From: CAZPMT01 sp964587655
GTDB lineage: Bacteria; Hydrogenedentota; Hydrogenedentia; Hydrogenedentales; SLHB01
DNA length: 60,802 nucleotides
Reading direction: 5' to 3'
Assembly: GCA_964587655.1 (NCBI GenBank)
Contig: CAZPMT010000019.1
Span: 1-60,802, forward strand
The number at the start of each line of letters is the position of its first letter. Position 1 is the stretch's first letter. The notes below the pieces were generated by a model, which saw nothing but the letters and a program-made list of their open reading frames with translations, did not search any database and was not told the origin of the DNA. Positions 9,687 to 18,125 of this stretch are shown here, piece by piece. The position numbers were made by a program, and so were the translations under genes.

Positions 9687-10478
9687 ATGGGACGCAAAGA
9701 AAACAGGGCGGCTCGTATTTCGGGGCCTTCAGTGAGAAGGCTCACGGATGCGTACTTGATCGAGCACCTGCCTGCGAGAATCAGGGCGCAGATCATCGAC
9801 CTTCTCGGGCCGTACTGTCCTGTGGATCAAGGATTCTTGGCCGCTCATACGCTGGGGAATGTAGTTCTTTCGTTCAACGAGATAGCACCTGTGGACGAGG
9901 TCGATGTTTTGTCTGGCGCAGCATTGCCGCAGTCGTTGCCGCACATCTCGCAATTCGGAACGGCTTGGCGAGTGATACTCGAGCGGCTGCGGGATGTCCC
10001 GCTCTATTTCAACCGCAAGCGTGTGGGACGCCTGATTATTACGCCCGATGGCGGCTTTCCGCCGGTCGTCATTCCTCTTACGGCGCCGCGCTTTATTTGT
10101 GCATACACGATGGTTATGCGCGCGAAAGATGCATGCCAGGGCAATGTGTCGGAGCTTAGTCCTGCCAACGTCATGTGTGCTCTGGAGCAGTTCGAGTGGG
10201 CTTTTCAAGCTTTCGCCGAGGCAAAGGAGAAGTCGGGTGCAAGTATTGTCACGGCGGCCACGAATAGATCTGAGGAGAGAAGAAAGATGGGATCTTGTGA
10301 CGACATCTTCGATACGGGGATTAGCAATTACCTGTTTCGGATGCATCAAGCACTAAAACAAAAGGGCGTCGGCGCCATCCTCGCCGGCATGTTTCCGGCC
10401 GGGTATTACTGGAATACCAACCCAGCCAATGTGGATTACCGTGATCTTCGGGGGAACAGGATTCATGTCGCAAAGTGA
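9687..10478 (+). CDS. hypothetical protein, first gene of accessory cluster
   Basis: 263 aa from the ATG at 9687, which has GGAAGAAG upstream; a TTG at 9669 is an alternative. I do not recognise a domain. The protein is soluble, with no signal peptide or membrane segment. There is a basic N-terminus, a mixed alpha/beta middle (VPLYFNRKRVGRLIITPDGGFPPVVIPL) and a helical C-terminal half. It is the first gene of a run of plus-strand genes reaching 24.6 kb, separated from the next by 136 bp. Confidence 0.6.
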   Translation: MGRKENRAARISGPSVRRLTDAYLIEHLPARIRAQIIDLLGPYCPVDQGFLAAHTLGNVVLSFNEIAPVDEVDVLSGAALPQSLPHISQFGTAWRVILERLRDVPLYFNRKRVGRLIITPDGGFPPVVIPLTAPRFICAYTMVMRAKDACQGNVSELSPANVMCALEQFEWAFQAFAEAKEKSGASIVTAATNRSEERRKMGSCDDIFDTGISNYLFRMHQALKQKGVGAILAGMFPAGYYWNTNPANVDYRDLRGNRIHVAK

Positions 10479-10512
10479 CCAAGCATTTGCCCTCAGAATT
10501 CAATGCGTTATG

Positions 10513-10537
10513 AGTGCAATGGCAATGCGTTTGCACT
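10513..10537 (+). promoter_or_regulatory. short inverted repeat in the leader before the metallopeptidase gene
   Basis: The arms AGTGCAA (10513-10519) and TTGCACT (10531-10537) pair around an 11-nt loop in the 136-bp gap. No T-run follows, so it is more likely an operator or chance palindrome than a terminator. Confidence 0.25.
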
Positions 10538-10614
10538 GCAATCCGCTCAATGTGGGTGTGTCGTACAATTTCTGCATCGAGAGAAAAAAGCGCCAGGAAT
10601 TGGAGTAGTTGAGC

Positions 10615-12300
10615 ATGAACGCAATATCGATGACAACGATTGACTGGGTGCCGAATGATTCACCTCAAGGTATCGCAAACAAGCTGCGCAGTTTGTACGA
10701 AGCCAGGTATCAAGTGGCGTGCCCGCCCGTTTCCGTCACCCTTACAGGGAAAGCTCCCGGGCGTCGTCTGGGCTGGTACGACGTAAAGAGAAACCATATA
10801 TATATTAATGATAAGGGGCAAAGCGGGCGCAGCATTATCGCAACGCTTGTTCACGAAATAGCGCACGAGATTCAGTTCACATGCGATCTTACGGAAGGCA
10901 CAAATCGGCTGCTTGGACCGGGCTCGTCGCATGGGCCGAATTTCCGTATTCAGCATTGGAGGCTGCGGGCATTGGCTGTCGAAGCCGGCATCATGTGTCC
11001 CATAGAAGAGCTTGATGCCCAGTTGGCCAGTTCAGCACAGACGATTCGTGGGCTGCGTCCCCGGGGTGGGCAGTACGTGCTTGATGTCGGCAAGGAACTG
11101 GCTGCGGCCCGGAAACGTTGCTGGTCGATCAACGAGAGTTTCGAGTGTTTCTTGCAGGAGTGCGTTTCGATGCATCGTTCGACCGCGTTCGAGTACATCC
11201 GTGCGTTTGAATTGAACCTCCCTCCGGCACTCAATTTTACTACCTCGCGCTTCCTGATGCGCCTTAAGGACGACCTGGTTAGGCAGCGTGCCATTAAGGA
11301 CGCGTTAGCGGGTGTTCCACTGGATGTGCTTCGGATTCGCTACGGCACTTTACGCAAGAAACCGGTCCCGGATGACGAACTGGCGCGTTTACTTGCGGAA
11401 CGCGCCGAATTGCTGCGCCGCCTCGAGGTGGTCGAGGCGCGCATCAAAACGATTATGAACGGCGCTACTCAAGAAGCAGCCAGCACCGTTCGACAGTCGG
11501 ATAATCCGACACCAAGCCTTGCCACTGATAGAGGCACAGAAACGGCCGGCAGTTCCGTTGCCCGGAAACATACATGCCTTAACCTCTGCATCGCATCAAG
11601 ACTGTCCGTCCCAATACGGGCGGTAGCCACTCCGCGAGATCTTGAGATCTCTAACGAGTCGAGCGATCCCATAGGCATTGACCCGCTACCGGAGGCCCGT
11701 GAGCAAGTCGTAGTGCGTCGCGCACGAATCCACCATCCTACGCTCACAGACGCAACGGCGTTTGCTCAAGCCAGTGAACGCCTACTGAAGCGTGTTCGCA
11801 AAGTCTTACAGTACAAGAACCGGCGCTGGCGTTTGCCCGCAAACGAATTGGAGGACGTCGCGGGCGAGGTGTTGCTCAGGATGTCCGAAAAATGGGACGC
11901 GGTACCTGTAGACAAGGGTTTACATGCTTTCTGCAGGACCCTTAGCGAGCATGCTTTCTGGGGATATTTGCGTTTCAAGAATCGTCAAACTGTCATCGAT
12001 CCCATGGCGGTCAGCGAGGCCAAGACGCGAACCAAGGCCAAGCGGCTGACCTCTACGCTCATGAGCTTGGCGGGGCAGCGGCCGTCGAGCCAGGCTGGTG
12101 TCGAGTTGGCGGTCATTGGTTCGGACCTCGAAACGGACCAAGGCCGTGGCCTGCGCATCATGATGCGCCATTGGCAGGACAGTTTTCCGATGAAAGAGGT
12201 TTCGCGCATGGAAGGGGCTTCTATCGGGACATGCTACCAGGAAGCGCGGCAAACCCGCGAAACCATTCGAGCGCGTTATCGTGAATTGGCGGAGTACTGA
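10615..12300 (+). CDS. SprT-like metallopeptidase fused to DUF3102-like region and sigma-70-like C-terminus
   Basis: 561 aa from ATG 10615 (GGAG 10 nt upstream). Residues ~20-135 form a zinc metallopeptidase: IYINDKG strand, then the zinc motif TLVHEIAHEIQ (HExxH), then a downstream SHGPNF, as in SprT/Wss1-like proteases. Residues ~165-205 (GKELAAARKRC, CVSMHRSTAFEYIRAFE) resemble DUF3102, a family found near plasmid genes. A coiled coil follows (~260-285). The last ~190 residues look like an ECF sigma factor: region 2-like NELEDVAGEVLLRMSEKWD plus AFCRTLSEHAFWGYLR, then a region 4-like helix pair (SFPMKEVSRMEGASIGTCYQ, QTRETIRARY). The zinc motif is certain; the DUF3102 and sigma assignments are pattern-based. 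The fusion suggests a protease-regulated or self-processing transcription regulator of the cluster. Confidence 0.7.
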   Translation: MNAISMTTIDWVPNDSPQGIANKLRSLYEARYQVACPPVSVTLTGKAPGRRLGWYDVKRNHIYINDKGQSGRSIIATLVHEIAHEIQFTCDLTEGTNRLLGPGSSHGPNFRIQHWRLRALAVEAGIMCPIEELDAQLASSAQTIRGLRPRGGQYVLDVGKELAAARKRCWSINESFECFLQECVSMHRSTAFEYIRAFELNLPPALNFTTSRFLMRLKDDLVRQRAIKDALAGVPLDVLRIRYGTLRKKPVPDDELARLLAERAELLRRLEVVEARIKTIMNGATQEAASTVRQSDNPTPSLATDRGTETAGSSVARKHTCLNLCIASRLSVPIRAVATPRDLEISNESSDPIGIDPLPEAREQVVVRRARIHHPTLTDATAFAQASERLLKRVRKVLQYKNRRWRLPANELEDVAGEVLLRMSEKWDAVPVDKGLHAFCRTLSEHAFWGYLRFKNRQTVIDPMAVSEAKTRTKAKRLTSTLMSLAGQRPSSQAGVELAVIGSDLETDQGRGLRIMMRHWQDSFPMKEVSRMEGASIGTCYQEARQTRETIRARYRELAEY

Positions 12301-12301
12301 T

Positions 12302-12433
12302 ATGCCACGCACGCCCAGCGAATCTCTCTTGCAAAATGCCGTTACTCAGCGAACCGGAGAAGAAGCAACCTTTTCACCTTGCGGTACCGTTAACCGTCCG
12401 ATTCACAGGAACAGGAAAGGAATTGCCCCATGA
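12302..12433 (+). CDS. small coupled ORF (43 aa), unknown
   Basis: ATG two bases after the previous stop, preceded by GGCGGAG, and its stop overlaps the next start (ATGA at 12430-12433). The tight packing argues that it is translated in the operon. The peptide is polar, without recognisable motif. It may act only as a coupling leader for the next gene. Confidence 0.4.
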   Translation: MPRTPSESLLQNAVTQRTGEEATFSPCGTVNRPIHRNRKGIAP

Positions 12434-12954
12434 CAGACAAGCCTGATTCAGCCATTTTCGGTCGTCGTGTGATGAGCGAGGAGTGTGTTGAGCTAACTCG
12501 GAACGCGCGCACGGGTGAGGAGTTTATCGCGCGAAACAGTCGTGAGGTGAAGGAAGGTTGGGATGGTACCGAAGAGAAGGTTGTTTCAAGGGAAGTCGAG
12601 GTGAATGCATGTGGTCACCTGCATAGTCTGGGGCAGCCGCGGGCTGTCTGCGAGGAATGTAGCCGCCAAGCGGGGAAGCATAAAACCGTGTTCGTTTGCG
12701 GCGATTGCTCAGTCCAGTGCGAACAGTGTGGCCGTCTACTATGTAAGCAGCATACACGCCCGGGCCCGGATGGGCATAGGTACTGTTCGAGGCGCTGCCT
12801 CAAGAAAGCCATGAAACTGTACGTGCCTGCTGCACCGCTTTGCACTCCGTCCTGTCCCGGAGCCGGTCCTTCGATGCCGGTTGGCGCTTCGTCCCCGAAC
12901 AGCAATGTCTCCCCGCGACAAAGCATCTTGTCGCGAATCTTGAATTGGTGGTGA
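12430..12954 (+). CDS. cysteine-rich putative zinc-binding protein
   Basis: 174 aa. The middle (~60-120) is rich in Cys/His: NACGHLH, VCEECSRQ, VFVCGDCSVQCEQCGRLLC, YCSRRC. This gives three or four CxxC-type knuckles resembling treble-clef or B-box zinc modules. The C-terminal ~45 residues are Pro/Ser-rich and disordered. Overlaps the previous ORF by 4 bp and is followed 3 bp later by the ATPase gene, so it is likely co-translated with it. Possible roles are an adaptor or DNA/RNA-contacting subunit for the ATPase; unproven. Confidence 0.6.
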   Translation: MTDKPDSAIFGRRVMSEECVELTRNARTGEEFIARNSREVKEGWDGTEEKVVSREVEVNACGHLHSLGQPRAVCEECSRQAGKHKTVFVCGDCSVQCEQCGRLLCKQHTRPGPDGHRYCSRRCLKKAMKLYVPAAPLCTPSCPGAGPSMPVGASSPNSNVSPRQSILSRILNWW

Positions 12955-12957
12955 GAA

Positions 12958-14271
12958 ATGGACGCCCCATCATATAGACAGCGCATCAAGCTAGTGGCGG
13001 AGCAGGATCGCCTCGCTCGCGAACGATACGGCCTTCCAGACAAACACCCGATCCGCCGGCGCCTGGCTTCCCTCGAAACATACTGGGACCCGTTTGTGTT
13101 CTCACGGGTCCAGCGGGCGTTGGAGCATCTTGAGGCGGTTCGGTCGCGAATGCACCGCATAGGTGAGCGCGTGCCGCCTCCCGACGCCTTCGAAGGTAGA
13201 CTTGTTCTTGGATCTGCGCCAACGCCGCATGAAGAGGCCACGGACGTCGCGCCTGATCCAAACCGCCTCATCCTCGGCACGCTCGCGACGGGTCTGATCG
13301 GCACGGGCAAGACCCACCTGATTAGGCTCATCGCCGCTCTCGTTTGTACGTTGCTTCCGCACGTCAGGGTGATGATCTTTGATCCCAACCGGAGCTACCT
13401 CTCGTTATGTGCGGACACGCGTTTCTGGAGCACCGTGGATTGGCGGGACTTGCGCCTGAATCCGTTCTGCGCGCCGGTCGGATATCCTTACGCCCTGTGG
13501 CGCGCCGAAACACTTCAAGTCCTCTTCGGCGAAGAACTGCTTCATTCAAGATACTTCCTCGAACACCGCTTGGATGATCTTTTCAAAGAACGCGGTGTTC
13601 CCGACGTGGATGACGGTACATGCCACCCTCCCTCACTGGAAGACCTCAGAGACAATCTGGAATCCCATCCATGCAAGCCCGGAAGCAAGTTCGAACAGTA
13701 TCGGCAATCGGCTCTGAACTTGGTCGACGGCCGCCTGCGCACAACACCAGGTGTGTACTCCTCCTGCTCGAGGGGTATGGAATTCCTGCTGGCGCGTTCA
13801 CGCGTTCGCGTAAGCACCGAAGGGCTTTCCCCCGTCGAATCGTACCGCGCTCTCGTCACTCACCTCATCCATTACTCCTTTCGGCAACGCTCTATTGAGC
13901 CGATCGAAGATCCGCCCCAGACCCGCGCCCTGCTCCTGGTCGAAGAATCCCAGACGCTCTTGGCGAATCGAGAGGGAAGCGCCATCGCGCTATACCAGGA
14001 GATGCTGCTGCGCAGCAGAGCGCTCGGACTGGGATACATCTTCGTAACACAACACATCAGCAGGATCGACCCCATCGTTCTGGCCGCCATCAGTAACATA
14101 TTCGCGTTCGGGCATTCAGACGTCCCGGACAAGCGCCTCGTTCAACACATGTTGGACTTGACGCCTCGCGAGACAGCGCTTCTCGGGGAACTCCCGACCG
14201 GCGAATGCTTCGCCAAGCTGACCGGCCACCCGTCGTGGCCTCACCCGTTTCTGATGAGGGTTTCATCATGA
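12958..14271 (+). CDS. HerA/VirD4-like P-loop ATPase
   Basis: 437 aa, soluble. Walker A LATGLIGTGKTH (~109-120), then MIFDPNRSY (~139-147), a strand typical of the TraD/VirD4/HerA group. The RLNPF turn (~166-170) is also common there. Walker B is ALLLVEESQTL (~324-334), followed by an IFVTQH sensor segment (~361-366) and the LLGELPTGECF C-terminal signature (~408-418). Family knowledge: these ATPases form hexamers that pump DNA. No transmembrane anchor is present, which favours a HerA-like or coupling-protein-like soluble motor. The next gene overlaps by 4 bp and encodes a nuclease-like protein, so the two probably form a motor-nuclease pair. Confidence 0.75.
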   Translation: MDAPSYRQRIKLVAEQDRLARERYGLPDKHPIRRRLASLETYWDPFVFSRVQRALEHLEAVRSRMHRIGERVPPPDAFEGRLVLGSAPTPHEEATDVAPDPNRLILGTLATGLIGTGKTHLIRLIAALVCTLLPHVRVMIFDPNRSYLSLCADTRFWSTVDWRDLRLNPFCAPVGYPYALWRAETLQVLFGEELLHSRYFLEHRLDDLFKERGVPDVDDGTCHPPSLEDLRDNLESHPCKPGSKFEQYRQSALNLVDGRLRTTPGVYSSCSRGMEFLLARSRVRVSTEGLSPVESYRALVTHLIHYSFRQRSIEPIEDPPQTRALLLVEESQTLLANREGSAIALYQEMLLRSRALGLGYIFVTQHISRIDPIVLAAISNIFAFGHSDVPDKRLVQHMLDLTPRETALLGELPTGECFAKLTGHPSWPHPFLMRVSS

Positions 14272-15020
14272 GTGACGAATCCAATCGCGACGCTGCGCTC
14301 TCTCCTTCGCTCGAAGAACTGCAACGAAGCGTCGTGCCCAGACTGGTCACGGAACGCCATGAAACGACCGCACCTTACGGGGAAATACGGTTCGGCTCCT
14401 CTGACCCTGCACGGCGTTCCCGCCTGTCTCGCGAGGCAGACGCTTTCCTGCGCCACGTGGTCCATCCAGGGAACGAATCACTCATGCTGGAACATCACTG
14501 GGCCGCGCTCAAGATCACGTCAGGCTCCACGAAAGGACGCATCCTGGACGAACTGCGGGGTTTCGGGTTCATCCATCTGGAAAGCCGTGGTAAGGCCCAG
14601 GTGGTGCGCCTCTATGAAAGCGCATGGGACTACCTCGGCTTGCGGCCTCCCAAAGTCCACGGCCGTGGCGGCGCCATGCATCGCGGTATCGCGAAACGGC
14701 TCGCGCGGCATTTCAAGAGCCAGGGACACGACGTCCGTGTCGAATGCGAGATCGGACCACGCCGGAAAAGGGTCGATCTGATCGCCTTCAGTAAGGGGAA
14801 GCGGATCGGCGTGGAGATCGCCCTGACCGACGTAGACCAGGAATTGCGAAATCTCAAGGAGGACCTCGATTCCGGCGCCCTGGACATTGTCCTGATCGTA
14901 TCGGTCGTCGAGTCCATTCTACAGCGCATCAAGGCGCGCGCGGCATCCGATCCAACCTTGGCGCCACGGCTGGGCCAAGTACATTTTCACCTGATCGAAC
15001 CGGAGGATTTAGAACGATGA
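14268..15020 (+). CDS. winged-helix + PD-(D/E)XK-like protein
   Basis: 250 aa. The start is the ATG that overlaps the ATPase stop (ATGA); a longer in-frame start at 14205 lies inside the ATPase gene and is less likely. Residues ~60-120 look like a winged helix (HHWAALKITSGSTKGRILDE, FGFIHLESRGKAQVVRL). Residues ~138-235 look like a restriction-endonuclease fold: AKRLARHFKSQGHDVRVE, then RKRVDLIAFSKGKRIGVEIAL, with D170 and E183 as D...ExK-like residues. The classical lysine is replaced (EIA), so activity is uncertain. Tight coupling with the ATPase upstream and a small membrane protein downstream (4-bp overlap again). Confidence 0.6.
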   Translation: MSDESNRDAALSPSLEELQRSVVPRLVTERHETTAPYGEIRFGSSDPARRSRLSREADAFLRHVVHPGNESLMLEHHWAALKITSGSTKGRILDELRGFGFIHLESRGKAQVVRLYESAWDYLGLRPPKVHGRGGAMHRGIAKRLARHFKSQGHDVRVECEIGPRRKRVDLIAFSKGKRIGVEIALTDVDQELRNLKEDLDSGALDIVLIVSVVESILQRIKARAASDPTLAPRLGQVHFHLIEPEDLER

Positions 15021-15208
15021 ATAAGAGCGGGTGTATCCGAAATAGCATTCTCATCATTGCGATCGTATGGGGGTTTGTCCATTTCCTGCTTCCAGACAGT
15101 CTATCGATACGGAATACGCACCTGCGCACCCTCAATACATGGGGCCCAGTGGCCTTGGCTGCGTTGGGCGTGATTACGCTCATTCAACAGAGGATGCCCA
15201 AGAAATGA
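15017..15208 (+). CDS. small membrane protein
   Basis: 63 aa with two predicted transmembrane segments: ILIIAIVWGFVHFLLP (~10-25) and GPVALAALGVITLI (~43-56). It overlaps the previous gene by 4 bp and the phosphatase gene by 4 bp, so all are translationally coupled. No family recognised; it may tether the neighbouring proteins to the membrane. Confidence 0.6.
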   Translation: MNKSGCIRNSILIIAIVWGFVHFLLPDSLSIRNTHLRTLNTWGPVALAALGVITLIQQRMPKK

Positions 15209-16302
15209 GGAATACGAAGTTTCGCAGGCAATATGTACGCCAAGCTCCGGTACAACCGGACCTCGACCCGACTGGCGCCCCGCCATCAGGTGAAGAATCC
15301 GGAGTGCGGCATTGGCTGTTCATGCCGGTTTCAGATGTGGCCCGGCACATGGCCAACGGTATGGTGAACCTTGCCGTACGATCCTTTGCCGGCACACACC
15401 ACCGGCCTGATGCTGAACCGATCTTCACCAGCGGCCTCCCCGGCGCGCTAACACCTCACACACCACGCGAGATCCAGCCGTCCATGGCGCTCCTGACGTC
15501 TCGCTCCTTGTGCGGGCGGCGCGAGACCAATCAGGACCGCGCTATCGCCGTCCAACTTCAGTTCGGCTACGACACCAGCGTTTTCGTTATCGCCGTGGCT
15601 GACGGCATGGGCGGTTACGAAGGGGGAGCACTTGCCGCCACGCTCGCCGTTACGCACTTCATGGCGGCCCTTGTGCGCATGGCGGTCCAGTGCATTCAGG
15701 ATGGCACAACTTTTGATCCAACCGGCTGGCTTCGAGACGCGTTCGCAGCGGCCAACGCCGCCATCCAAGAATGCGCGCAGGCGCGTACCGAACTCGCGGA
15801 AATGGGATGCACCCTCACCGCATGCATCGTCACAGGCGCCACCGCGCATGTAGCCTCCATCGGGGACAGCCGGGCCTGCCTGTGTCGCGACGGACGACTC
15901 GAACATCTCACCCGTGACGACTCCCTGGTACAACGCATGGTGGACGAGGGCCTGATCAGCGCCGAGGACGCAGAAAACCATCCCTTGTCCAACGTCATCA
16001 CCCGATCGCTGGGCGCGCAGGAAAAAGTGGACGACCTCACTGTGTCGCGCCACGCGCTACAACCCAACGACTGTCTCCTGCTGTGTTCAGATGGGTTGTG
16101 GAAGGCCGCCGAAGGCGCGGCTGCGCCCGTCCTCGATGCCTTCATTCATGGCGCACCGGACGTTAAGACGCTCGAACATGCGGCCGTGGAACTGGTGGAC
16201 ATGGCCTGGCGGCAAGGTTCTGACGACAACATCAGCATCGCTCTCATGTGGTACGGCAAAGAATATCCCTGCATCTTTTCACGGCAAACCCAACGGTACT
16301 AA
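15205..16302 (+). CDS. PP2C-family Ser/Thr protein phosphatase
   Basis: 365 aa. The start is the ATG overlapping the upstream stop; an earlier in-frame ATG at 15067 overlaps the membrane-protein gene and is rejected. Residues 1-95 are an extra N-terminal extension. The catalytic domain (~96-350) has all the main PP2C motifs: RRETNQDR (105-112), VADGMGGYEGG (131-141), SIGDSRACL (218-226), LSNVITRSLG (261-270), LLCSDGLW (292-299), GSDDNISI (338-345). The metal-binding aspartates are intact. It should reverse phosphorylation made by the kinase encoded two genes downstream. The PP2C-FHA-kinase-vWA order recalls TerY-P and type VI secretion regulator sets. Confidence 0.9.
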   Translation: MRNTKFRRQYVRQAPVQPDLDPTGAPPSGEESGVRHWLFMPVSDVARHMANGMVNLAVRSFAGTHHRPDAEPIFTSGLPGALTPHTPREIQPSMALLTSRSLCGRRETNQDRAIAVQLQFGYDTSVFVIAVADGMGGYEGGALAATLAVTHFMAALVRMAVQCIQDGTTFDPTGWLRDAFAAANAAIQECAQARTELAEMGCTLTACIVTGATAHVASIGDSRACLCRDGRLEHLTRDDSLVQRMVDEGLISAEDAENHPLSNVITRSLGAQEKVDDLTVSRHALQPNDCLLLCSDGLWKAAEGAAAPVLDAFIHGAPDVKTLEHAAVELVDMAWRQGSDDNISIALMWYGKEYPCIFSRQTQRY

Positions 16303-16319
16303 GAAAGGAGATCCAAATC

Positions 16320-16892
16320 ATGGCTACGATGTTCTGTGGCGACTGCGGCGCAAGCAATTCCAAGACCGCGACTGAATGTAAGAAGTGCAAGAGCACCAAT
16401 CTGCGATCAAAAACCGCAGATCCCTCGAACCCTCCCCCGGGCGCCATAGCCCCCTCTGAAGGAGACCTCTTTGATCCCAAGGGAGACTCGGAACCCTCCG
16501 AAGAGACCTCGCTTCCCGGCAAACCCCTTGTCCCCCCGGACAAGACGGACCGTGAGCCCGGCGAAGCGCACGACTTCTTTGCCCCGCTGCCGTCGGACGG
16601 CACGTTCCGCGTGGAAGTCATCGCCGGCCCGTGCACAGGAAAGGTCGTAGAGTTGAAGGAGGACTCTCCCGTCACGCTGGGCGCAGCCCCGTCGAACGAT
16701 GTTGATCTCAGTGGCGATCCCTACGCTTCCAAGAAGCACGCATCCGTGACGCTCAAAGGCGGCCGGGTTTTGCTCGCGGACGAGGGGTCCACGAACGGCA
16801 CCTATTTGCGCGTTTCCGACCACTGGGAGATCGAAAACGGCGCCGAAATCCTCATTGGTAAGACGCTGTTGCGCGTAAAGAAGACGGAGTAG
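16320..16892 (+). CDS. zinc ribbon-FHA domain protein
   Basis: 190 aa. The start is the ATG after AAGGAGATC, an excellent Shine-Dalgarno. An N-terminal zinc ribbon uses FCGDCGA...ECKKCKS (two CxxC pairs). A Pro/Glu-rich linker (~35-90) leads to a C-terminal FHA domain with LGAAPSNDVDL, ASKKHASV and DEGSTNGTYL. The usual arginine of the GR motif is replaced by Ala (GAA), which may lower phosphothreonine affinity. Probable role: a phospho-dependent adaptor that reads the output of the neighbouring kinase. Confidence 0.85.
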   Translation: MATMFCGDCGASNSKTATECKKCKSTNLRSKTADPSNPPPGAIAPSEGDLFDPKGDSEPSEETSLPGKPLVPPDKTDREPGEAHDFFAPLPSDGTFRVEVIAGPCTGKVVELKEDSPVTLGAAPSNDVDLSGDPYASKKHASVTLKGGRVLLADEGSTNGTYLRVSDHWEIENGAEILIGKTLLRVKKTE

Positions 16893-16895
16893 GTC

Positions 16896-18125
16896 ATGAC
16901 TGCGATGCATTCTCCGGGAAAGGTTATCAGGGGTTACCGCATTCTGGAATCGTGTGGAGGCGGCGGCGAAGGGTGGGTATACAAGGCCGCCGCCCCCACG
17001 GGGGGGCGTATCCTGGCCCTCAAGCAACTCGCCGAGGGCCCCGGAGACCCGTTGTTCGACGAGGTCATCGAGCGCGCCCGCCGGCTGTCCAGCTTCATCG
17101 GGAAGAAGCATCCCCATTTCGCGGAGATCATCGAGATCTTCGAGGAAGCGTACGCCTGCTACATCGTCACCGAGTGGGCGGAAGGCACAACCTTCCGGGA
17201 CATGCTGAACAAGAAGGGACGCATCTCCGTGACCGAGGCCGTCCAGGTCGCTGGGCAGGTGCTCTCTGCCCTCAGGTTCATCAATGAGCACAAGTGGGTG
17301 CACAGGGACATTAAACCGGAGAACATCATGGTGGCGATAGGCGCGGGCGGGCGGTTCGTCGTCAAGGTCATCGATCTCGGTATCGCGCTGCCGTTGGACC
17401 TGCCCCGTATTACAGTCAAGGGCGACGCCCTCGGCACATTGCTGTACGCGGCCCCGGAAGCACTGTCCGGAGGGGCAATCCCCATCGGCGAGTATTCGGA
17501 CTTGTTCCCTCTTGGCGTCGTGCTGTGCGAAGCACTCACGGGAAGGTATCCGTTTCCCATGACTCCTCCGGCCGCGTTGTTTGGGGCGATGCTCTCGCCG
17601 GAAAGACCCAGGATTCGCGAGCATGCTCCCGATGTCCCGGCCGAAATCGAGGCGTTCGTCTTGAAACTGATGGAGCCGGATATAGGGAAGCGCTTTGTAT
17701 CGCCGGCACAGGCGCTGGAGGCCCTGGAGATAATCTTATCCGGTCTCGGCATGGGGGCAATGTCCATCCCAAAGACGAGCACAGCGCCGACTGGCCGAGA
17801 GTCCAAGACCGTTACTCCGGCTGGTCCCGTCACTCCGGCGCTCACAATTCTCTCCGGTCCTAACGCTGGCCGGCGCGTGTCCGTACCGGAAAGGGGCGTG
17901 TGCATCGGACGCGGAGCGGTTAACCCGGATGACGATCTCATATCCCGGTTTCATGTTTTTGTTACGCCAGTTCGCGGAACGTTGCGGCTGCGCGATTTGG
18001 GCAGCAGGAATGGTCTTGTCTACGCGTACAAGAGACGGCGCAAGGTCGTGCTTCGTCCCGGTGACGAGTTGCGGTTGGGCGCCACGCTCTTGGCTTATTC
18101 AACAACGAAGGGAGGTGAATCATGA
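16896..18125 (+). CDS. Ser/Thr protein kinase with C-terminal FHA domain
   Basis: 409 aa. The kinase domain (~10-285) has a glycine-rich loop ESCGGGGEGWVYKA, the ATP lysine in LALKQL (K43), the catalytic loop VHRDIKPEN (~135-143), DLG in place of DFG (160-162) and AAPEAL (~185-190), so it should be active. A Pro/Thr linker (~288-310) precedes an FHA domain with CIGRGAVNPDDDLISRFHV and LGSRNGL. No transmembrane segment. The vWA gene overlaps the stop by 4 bp. Together with the PP2C and FHA adaptor this makes a complete write/read/erase phosphosignalling set. Confidence 0.9.
   Translation: MTAMHSPGKVIRGYRILESCGGGGEGWVYKAAAPTGGRILALKQLAEGPGDPLFDEVIERARRLSSFIGKKHPHFAEIIEIFEEAYACYIVTEWAEGTTFRDMLNKKGRISVTEAVQVAGQVLSALRFINEHKWVHRDIKPENIMVAIGAGGRFVVKVIDLGIALPLDLPRITVKGDALGTLLYAAPEALSGGAIPIGEYSDLFPLGVVLCEALTGRYPFPMTPPAALFGAMLSPERPRIREHAPDVPAEIEAFVLKLMEPDIGKRFVSPAQALEALEIILSGLGMGAMSIPKTSTAPTGRESKTVTPAGPVTPALTILSGPNAGRRVSVPERGVCIGRGAVNPDDDLISRFHVFVTPVRGTLRLRDLGSRNGLVYAYKRRRKVVLRPGDELRLGATLLAYSTTKGGES

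Noticed and set aside
16407..17624. 405-codon minus-strand frame across the FHA and kinase genes
   Set aside because: Shadow; the plus-strand genes have clear motifs and ribosome-binding sites.
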